Of a stretch of 37,921 nt of DNA, positions 33,149 through 37,921 are shown in pieces (position 1 is the first letter of the stretch; each line of letters starts with the position of its first letter). The notes under the pieces were generated by a model. It did not search any database, had not been told where the DNA came from, and saw only the letters and a list, made by a program, of their open reading frames with translations. Source of the DNA: Treponema sp. (lineage in GTDB: Bacteria; Spirochaetota; Spirochaetia; Treponematales; Treponemataceae); assembly GCA_017938365.1 (NCBI GenBank), contig JAGBBT010000008.1, positions 1-37,921 on the forward strand, in the 5' to 3' direction. Position numbers and translations under genes: made by a program.

Positions 33149-33194
33149 AAACTAGGAAAGAAAAATATAAATACAAATCTTTCCTAGTTTTTTT
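33149..33194 (+). terminator. Rho-independent terminator after serS
   Basis: A 13-bp perfect stem (33149-33161 with 33178-33190) with a 16-base A/T loop is followed by a T run to 33194. It ends the smc-serS operon 9 bases after the serS stop codon. Confidence 0.88.
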
Positions 33195-33201
33195 CTATAC
33201 A

Positions 33202-33230
33202 TTAACTTAAAATTCGTGTTATTCTAAAAT
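33202..33230 (+). promoter_or_regulatory. Putative promoter of the repeat-containing lipoprotein gene
   Basis: TTAACT (33202-33207) and TAAAAT (33225-33230) are spaced by 17 bases. The -10 lies inside a small inverted repeat (GTTATT at 33218-33223, AATAAC at 33228-33233) and only 9 bases before the ATG, where no Shine-Dalgarno sequence is present. Confidence 0.4.
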
Positions 33231-33239
33231 AACAAATAT

Positions 33240-34034
33240 ATGAACAAAAAAATATTCACAATAAATACATTTTTTTTATTTCTTATTACAGTTTTATTAA
33301 TATCATGCTCAAATAAAAACAAAATTGAATCCAATCTACATTATAAAAACACATTAAAATATAAAATTGACGAAAGATTTAATTCAGTAGATTGGACAAA
33401 AGAAATAGAAAAAGATAGATTAACAGCAAACATTAGTAAATTAGATACGATAAATAATAATATTCCGTTAACACCAATAGTTGTATTAAATAGCAAATAC
33501 GGTCAAACAGCAAAACCTATTTATCCTTACATAGAAGGATTTGGTTCATTAGATTTAAGCAATTTAACAAAAGAACAAAGAAATATTCTTGATAACTTCT
33601 GTAATGCAATAAAATCTCAAGAGAATGCAGATTCATACATGGAATCTTCAAGCAAATATGAACTTTATCTTTTTATAAACGATTTAAAAGAAAATTGGGA
33701 GACAACTTTTAATACAAAATTTCCATACCCCACCGAGGAACAAGCGGAAACAAATACAACAAATACAACAAATACAACAAATACAACAAATACAACAAAT
33801 ACAACAAATACAACAAATACAACAAATACAACAAATACAACAAATACAACAAAAAAAATTCCTACACTTTTTGATTCTTTTTTTTATGGAGAACCTTTTC
33901 AATTAAATCAATATTGCGAACTTCCTGTTCGTTTTATCTTTGACAAAGGTTTTCTAGATGTTATGATTTCTCTAATACAAACAGAATCTGTATGGAAAAT
34001 TAATCAATTAAAAATATTAAAAATGGGAATATAA
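33240..34034 (+). CDS. Lipoprotein with an Asn-Thr-Thr repeat tract
   Basis: A 264-aa lipoprotein I do not recognise. The signal sequence is followed by lipobox LLISC, with Cys at about 23. The mature protein has a folded-looking first part (residues about 40-165; GFGSLDLSNLTKEQRNILDN and YELYLFINDLKENWETTF). It then carries a tract of eleven consecutive Asn-Thr-Thr units at 172-204, and a C-terminal part with QYCELPVRFIFDKGFLDVMI. The tract is encoded by eleven identical 9-bp units, so copy number changes would lengthen or shorten the linker without breaking the frame. It starts 100 bases after serS, beyond that gene's terminator, and is followed 16 bases later by the gene at 34051. Confidence 0.75.
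   Translation: MNKKIFTINTFFLFLITVLLISCSNKNKIESNLHYKNTLKYKIDERFNSVDWTKEIEKDRLTANISKLDTINNNIPLTPIVVLNSKYGQTAKPIYPYIEGFGSLDLSNLTKEQRNILDNFCNAIKSQENADSYMESSSKYELYLFINDLKENWETTFNTKFPYPTEEQAETNTTNTTNTTNTTNTTNTTNTTNTTNTTNTTNTTKKIPTLFDSFFYGEPFQLNQYCELPVRFIFDKGFLDVMISLIQTESVWKINQLKILKMGI
33753..33851 (+). repeat. Perfect tandem repeat, 11 copies of a 9-bp unit
   Basis: The unit AATACAACA is repeated eleven times without a mismatch over 99 bases, in frame with the lipoprotein gene, encoding (Asn-Thr-Thr)11. Complete identity, including codon choice, points to recent expansion by slippage. It then runs into an A8 tract. Confidence 0.99.
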
Positions 34035-34050
34035 TTTTATAGGAGAGACT

Positions 34051-35010
34051 ATGAGTAATTCAGAATTAACAGGCATTGAACGTCAATTAGTACTGCAATA
34101 TCTTATAGACGGAAATGTTCCAGTTACAGTAACAGAAATTCAATCTTCAGATAATGGAACAAATTTTAAGAACAATACAGAGCAAACCGAACCAAAGAAA
34201 AATATAAAAAATATTTCATGGGGAGTTTTTCCTGTCGCACTTCATGGAGAACAATTAACGGTTTTAAGTCAGGGAATTATTTTATTAAAAAACCCACCTG
34301 AAGCGGTAAAAAACTTTGATGGCAAAGAAGTAAGAGTTCAATTCTACTTCAATAAATTAGGACTTTTCTTTATAACAAAAATGAAAAGCATAAAATCTGG
34401 CTTAGCACTTGTAATTCCAGAGAAAATAAAAAAAATCGAGGAAGAACCAGAAAAAGAAAGTGGAAATTTTTCTGCCACTTTATTTTACGAATCAGGGAAA
34501 AAAACAGGTGAACTAAATATAAAATGCGGTTTTATAACTGAATTTAAATTATTTGTTCAGCCCAAATGGAGTGACATAAAAGAAGAATATCAGATAAAAG
34601 CTAAAAAATATTTAGAAAAAGCCGTAATGACATCTCGTTCAATAGGTAATTCAATAGGAAATGGTTTACATTTGATAAATGTTAGCAAGTATTTATCACA
34701 AGAAATACTAAATGAAGAAACGGCTATTGAAGGAAGAAAAACTCCCCCAGCAATAATTTATATCGACCACGAAAAAATTGTTTTTGCAGAAAAAAAAGAA
34801 AATCTTTTGTTAGAAATTGGCCTAGAATATGCAATAAAATTAGGTTTTCCAATTCTTAACAGCCCAATAAAAGAAAGAACAGTTTATTTGACATTTGTTG
34901 TAGAAAATATTTTTGAAAACGATGAAACAACAAAATCTTGTGCCATTTGTAAATATACTTCAATAAAAGAAGAAGATGTAAGATATTTACATGATAAAAT
35001 GCCTTCATAA
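34051..35010 (+). CDS. Conserved-looking protein of unknown function, possibly YcgR/PilZ-related
   Basis: A 319-aa soluble protein without signal peptide or membrane helix. AGGAGA precedes the start. It opens with ELTGIERQLVLQYLIDGNVP at 4-23. A beta-rich region at about 55-130 includes VRVQFYFNKLGLFFITKM and ALVIPEKI, which resembles the N-terminal (YcgR-like) domain of flagellar-brake proteins. The second half (about 225-319) has another beta-rich segment and ends SIKEEDVRYLHDKM, a style of ending seen in PilZ domains. The RxxxR and DxSxxG motifs that bind cyclic di-GMP are not seen, so this is only a suggestion. It probably shares a transcript with the lipoprotein gene 16 bases upstream. 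Confidence 0.5.
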   Translation: MSNSELTGIERQLVLQYLIDGNVPVTVTEIQSSDNGTNFKNNTEQTEPKKNIKNISWGVFPVALHGEQLTVLSQGIILLKNPPEAVKNFDGKEVRVQFYFNKLGLFFITKMKSIKSGLALVIPEKIKKIEEEPEKESGNFSATLFYESGKKTGELNIKCGFITEFKLFVQPKWSDIKEEYQIKAKKYLEKAVMTSRSIGNSIGNGLHLINVSKYLSQEILNEETAIEGRKTPPAIIYIDHEKIVFAEKKENLLLEIGLEYAIKLGFPILNSPIKERTVYLTFVVENIFENDETTKSCAICKYTSIKEEDVRYLHDKMPS

Positions 35011-35041
35011 ACTTAAAAAATAATTTAAATCTTTACTTATC

Positions 35042-35070
35042 TTGAAAATAAGACTATTAATATATATACT
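35042..35070 (+). promoter_or_regulatory. Promoter of the aconitase gene
   Basis: TTGAAA (35042-35047) and TATACT (35065-35070) are separated by 17 bases, giving a leader of about 32 bases before the ATG at 35109. Confidence 0.7.
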
Positions 35071-35108
35071 TTTATTGTTTTAATTCTATTTATTTGAGGT
35101 ATAAAGAA

Positions 35109-37145
35109 ATGGCTCTTACACTTGCCGAAAAACTTCTTCAAGCTCATATAGTTCCAGAAGCTTGTCCAGAAACAAAATTTGAAAAAGGTTCACCTATAGA
35201 ACGCGGTAAAGATATTGCGATTCGTATTGATCAAACATTAACACAAGATGCTACAGGAACAATGGCTTATCTTCAATTCGAAACCATTGGAATCCCACGC
35301 GTAAAAACTGAAGTTAGTGTTTCATACATTGACCATAACACACTTCAAACAGACTATAAAAACATGGATGACCACAGATATTTACAATCTGTTGCAGAAA
35401 AATACGGTTTATATTTTAGCCGTGCAGGAAACGGTATTTGTCATCAAGTTCATTTAGAAAGATTTGGAAAACCAGGAAAAACACTTTTAGGTTCAGATAG
35501 TCATACACCAACAGGTGGTGGTATAGGTATGATTGCAATTGGAGCAGGAGGATTAGATGTTGCAGTTGCAATGGGAGGTGGAGCATTCCATACTCCAATG
35601 CCAAAAATTTTTGGTGTTGAACTTACAGGAAAACTAAAAAAAGGTGTAAGTGCAAAAGATATTATTCTTGAAGTATTAAGACAAGAAACTGTAAAAGGTG
35701 GTGTTGGTGCTATTTATGAATACTTTGGAGAAGGTGTAGAAAGCCTAACAGTTCCACAAAGAGCAACAGTTACAAATATGGGTGCAGAACTTGGAGCAAC
35801 ATGTTCAATATTCCCATCAGATGCTTCAACAAAACGCTTTTTGGAGTCTATGGGCCGAGGTTCTGATTGGACAGAACAAAAAGCAGACGAAGGTTGTATT
35901 TATGATAAATTAATTAAAATCAACTTAGATTCATTAAAACCAATGGCAGCACAGCCTCATTCGCCAGATGCTGTTACAAATATAGAAAATCTTGCAGGTC
36001 AACCAATTACTCAAGTTGTTATAGGTTCTTGTACAAATTCTTCTTTAGACGATTTAGAAAGCGTAGCTGCAATTGTAAAAGGAAAACACATAGCTCCAGG
36101 TGTAGAAGCAGGAATTGCCCCAGGAAGTCGTGCAACCTTAATGATGGCAGAAAAAGCAGGTATCTTAGGCGATTTAATTGAAGCAGGATTTAGAATCCTT
36201 GAAAGTGCTTGTGGTCCTTGTATTGGAATGGGATTTGCCCCAAATTCAAATGGTGTATCATTAAGAACTTTTAACAGAAACTTTAAAGGTCGTTCGGGAA
36301 CAGCCGATGCAAATGTTTATCTTGTAAGTCCAGAAACAGCAGCAGCTTCTGCAATCACAGGTGTATTTACAGACCCAACTACCCTAGACTACAAAGATCC
36401 AGCATATAAAAAAGGTCTTAGACTAAGTCTCTTAGAAGGAAAAGATAAAAGACTAAAAAAATCTGTTATACTATCAAAAGCAACAGATTCAGGAATGTTA
36501 ATTCATCCACTTTCAGAAGAAAAAGCAAGTCAAGTAGAAATTCTCCGTGGTCCAAATATTAAACCTTGTCCTCCATGTAAAGACTTTAGTGATACCCTAA
36601 GTTTCCCTGTACTATTAAAAGCTGGAGACAATGTATCTACTGATGATATTATGCCTGCAGGAACAAAAGTTCTTCCATTCAGATCAAATATTCCAGAAAT
36701 TTCAAAATTCACATATGAACGATTGGATGCAGATTTCTACAACAGAGCAGAAAAAACAGGCTTTGCAGGATGTTTTGTAATCGGTGGAGAAAACTTTGGT
36801 CAAGGATCAAGTCGAGAACATGCAGCACTTGGACCTATGTATCTTGGAGTAAGAGCTGTAATAACAAAAAGTTTTGCTCGCATTCATAAAGCAAATCTTA
36901 TTAATTACGGAATAATCCCAATTACATTTGCAAATCCAGAAGATTACGATAAAATCAGCCAAGATGATGTAATAGAAATAAAAAACATCACAACTTCATT
37001 AAAAGAAGAAAAACCATTCCAAATTACAGTTACAGGAAAAAATGGTTCTTTTGAAGTAGAAGGTGTTAACACAATCGCAAAACGCAGTGCAGATATAATT
37101 CTTGCAGGCGGACTTGCAGCATACACTCGTAAGGGTGGCAATTAA
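35109..37145 (+). CDS. Aconitate hydratase (aconitase)
   Basis: A [4Fe-4S] hydro-lyase of 678 aa converting citrate to isocitrate. ATG 35109 is preferred over an upstream in-frame TTG because it begins the conserved start MALTLAEKLLQAH and follows GAGG. The domain order is normal for aconitases: LGSDSHTPTGGGIGMIAIGA, VIGSCTNSSLDDL near 303 with the first cluster Cys, ACGPCIGMG near 366 with the other two, then the linker and the swivelling domain with DNVSTDDIMPAG and GENFGQGSSREHAALGP near 560. The size of about 680 aa and the sequence style fit the compact 'putative aconitase' class rather than AcnA or AcnB (about 890). Homoaconitase or an isopropylmalate isomerase fused from LeuC and LeuD is less likely but not excluded. 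No other citrate-cycle gene is in the window; it may supply 2-oxoglutarate for glutamate. Confidence 0.88.
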   Translation: MALTLAEKLLQAHIVPEACPETKFEKGSPIERGKDIAIRIDQTLTQDATGTMAYLQFETIGIPRVKTEVSVSYIDHNTLQTDYKNMDDHRYLQSVAEKYGLYFSRAGNGICHQVHLERFGKPGKTLLGSDSHTPTGGGIGMIAIGAGGLDVAVAMGGGAFHTPMPKIFGVELTGKLKKGVSAKDIILEVLRQETVKGGVGAIYEYFGEGVESLTVPQRATVTNMGAELGATCSIFPSDASTKRFLESMGRGSDWTEQKADEGCIYDKLIKINLDSLKPMAAQPHSPDAVTNIENLAGQPITQVVIGSCTNSSLDDLESVAAIVKGKHIAPGVEAGIAPGSRATLMMAEKAGILGDLIEAGFRILESACGPCIGMGFAPNSNGVSLRTFNRNFKGRSGTADANVYLVSPETAAASAITGVFTDPTTLDYKDPAYKKGLRLSLLEGKDKRLKKSVILSKATDSGMLIHPLSEEKASQVEILRGPNIKPCPPCKDFSDTLSFPVLLKAGDNVSTDDIMPAGTKVLPFRSNIPEISKFTYERLDADFYNRAEKTGFAGCFVIGGENFGQGSSREHAALGPMYLGVRAVITKSFARIHKANLINYGIIPITFANPEDYDKISQDDVIEIKNITTSLKEEKPFQITVTGKNGSFEVEGVNTIAKRSADIILAGGLAAYTRKGGN

Positions 37146-37151
37146 ATTTTA

Positions 37152-37180
37152 TTGCTTGAATAAGATTTTAGCTTTATAAT
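37152..37180 (+). promoter_or_regulatory. Promoter of the ComFB-domain gene, overlapping the aconitase terminator
   Basis: TTGCTT (37152-37157) and a perfect TATAAT (37175-37180) are separated by 17 bases. The -10 box lies in the left arm of the terminator hairpin, so the predicted start (about 37187) falls inside the stem and new transcripts lack half of the hairpin. Confidence 0.7.
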
Positions 37181-37222
37181 AGACTGTGTGATTATTTGAT
37201 TCACACAGTCTATTATTTTTTG
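37176..37222 (+). terminator. Rho-independent terminator after aconitase
   Basis: A perfect 16-bp stem (37176-37191 with 37201-37216) with a 9-base loop is followed by a T run. It stops 10 bases before the next start codon, and the T run touches the GGAG ribosome site of that gene. Confidence 0.92.
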
Positions 37223-37231
37223 GAGTTAAAA

Positions 37232-37921
37232 ATGGATGTACATAACTTAATGGAAGAAGTAGTTTCTTACAGAATAAATAAGCTTTATAATCAAGTAAAA
37301 GAAATAAATGCCCTATGGCTTACTTGCGACTGTGAAAATTGTCGTTTAGATACAATAAGTTATGTTTTAAATAGGATTCAGCCAAAGTATGTAGTTTCTG
37401 GAAGAGGTGTTCTTCATGCAAGAGATGTAATGGAAGATCCTCAAGTAAAAGCTGATATTGATGCAATTGGTATTGAAGGAATTAGAGTTGTAAGTACAAC
37501 AAAAAGACCATTCCATAGCGAACCAAGAAAATCTTGTACAGTTCAAAAAACATCAAACCCAGTATTCAACTTCCCTACTATTCAGGGAACAATTCTTGAC
37601 GGTACAACATTTGAACCATTAATTGGAGCAACAATAAAATTAACTTCAAATGGTAATGAAGTTACAATGGCAGACATGACATGGGCAAATCCTATAAATA
37701 CATATCATAGCACCAAAGGCACTTACAGCTTCTGGCCAAAAGCATTACAAACAAAAGCAGAAGGAGAATCAAAAAAGTTTTCTTTTACAATAGATGTAAC
37801 AGCTCCAGGCTACGATGCAGTAACATACTCTTTTGAAACAACAATAACAAGTGAAGCTTATGTACGCGGAGAACTAGATACAACAGTTTCTCTCAAAATT
37901 ATGGATTTAGTTATGTTTAAA
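37232..37921 (+). CDS. ComFB-domain protein with C-terminal beta-sandwich (partial, 3' end outside window)
   Basis: My translation gives 230 codons, still open at the window edge. GGAG lies 6 bases before the ATG. Residues 1-85 match the ComFB family: NLMEEVVSYRINKLYNQ, then the cysteine cluster CDCENC at about 32-37, and RLDTISYVLNRIQPKYV. From about 110 onward there is a separate domain, FPTIQGTILDGTTFEPLIGA, that resembles the carboxypeptidase regulatory-like or other beta-sandwich folds, followed by YSFWPKALQTKAEGE and VTAPGYDAVTYSFET. ComFB was named from the B. subtilis competence operon. I recall recent work proposing that ComFB proteins bind cyclic di-nucleotides. No competence gene is nearby. 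The role in this organism is unknown. Confidence 0.8.
   Translation, partial: MDVHNLMEEVVSYRINKLYNQVKEINALWLTCDCENCRLDTISYVLNRIQPKYVVSGRGVLHARDVMEDPQVKADIDAIGIEGIRVVSTTKRPFHSEPRKSCTVQKTSNPVFNFPTIQGTILDGTTFEPLIGATIKLTSNGNEVTMADMTWANPINTYHSTKGTYSFWPKALQTKAEGESKKFSFTIDVTAPGYDAVTYSFETTITSEAYVRGELDTTVSLKIMDLVMFK

Noticed and set aside
33753..33851. Possible CRISPR-like array
   Set aside because: The unit is 9 bp with no spacers, so it is a simple coding tandem repeat.
33684..33902. Minus-strand open frame with repeated Cys-Ile-Cys units
   Set aside because: It is the reverse reading of the 9-bp repeat and has no start signals; a Cys-rich repeat protein is not credible here.

Overview
The window most likely comes from a low-GC host-associated spirochaete of the genus Treponema or a close relative. 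The evidence is a FlaA flagellar outer-sheath gene with a typical signal peptide, relaxed spirochaetal lipoboxes (FSC, ISC, TSC), an RsbU/RsbV/RsbW-type partner-switching set, a spirochaete-type degenerate radical SAM/SPASM protein, and AT-rich DNA throughout. The species cannot be fixed from sequence alone. I see no insertion sequence, phage, integrase, CRISPR array or rRNA; this looks like core chromosome.

Layout. 1-1259 (-): 3'-truncated Na/phosphate cotransporter. 1382-1550 (-): tRNA-Glu with its own promoter and terminator. 1590-2837 (-): (p)ppGpp-synthetase domain fused to TPR repeats. 2953-4068 (-): flaA with its own promoter and terminator. 4179-12292 (-): six tightly packed genes, in transcription order a degenerate radical SAM/SPASM protein, a GT2-like glycosyltransferase, an SpsF-PseG-methyltransferase fusion, an ATP-grasp ligase, a cell-wall amidase and a GerMN lipoprotein. 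The first four have the hallmarks of nonulosonic-acid-like sugar synthesis and decoration. Because the set ends at flaA, a flagellar or surface glycan pathway is the best hypothesis, and it is the most interesting system in the window.

12355-15695 (+): xseA-xseB-mutL, three overlapping DNA-repair genes. 15696-17747 (-): TPR/FlgD-Ig/OmpA envelope protein, whose stop codon abuts that of mutL. 17874-20910 (+): membrane TPR protein with an Mrr-like tail, a metallophosphoesterase and a ParB-fold protein. 20996-23626 (+): GAF-SpoIIE phosphatase, STAS antagonist and HATPase kinase, a complete partner-switching module with no sigma factor beside it. 23666-24787 (-) and 24835-26025 (+): GT4 glycosyltransferase and DEAD-type RNA helicase, divergent from a 47-bp near-palindromic promoter region that suggests leaderless mRNAs. 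26125-33140 (+): smc (apparently without a canonical hinge), a small membrane protein, two lipoproteins and serS, ended by a terminator. 33240-35010 (+): lipoprotein with eleven perfect 9-bp repeats, then an unrecognised protein. 35109-37145 (+): aconitase. 37232-end (+): ComFB-domain protein, truncated by the window edge and driven by a promoter embedded in the aconitase terminator.

No gene-free stretch exceeds about 350 bases. The longest, 1260-1589, holds the tRNA unit. Start codons were moved from the longest open frame to internal ATGs where a signal peptide or Shine-Dalgarno sequence decided it (flaA, the amidase, the SPASM protein, the GT2-like gene, the OmpA gene, the TPR gene, the STAS gene and aconitase).
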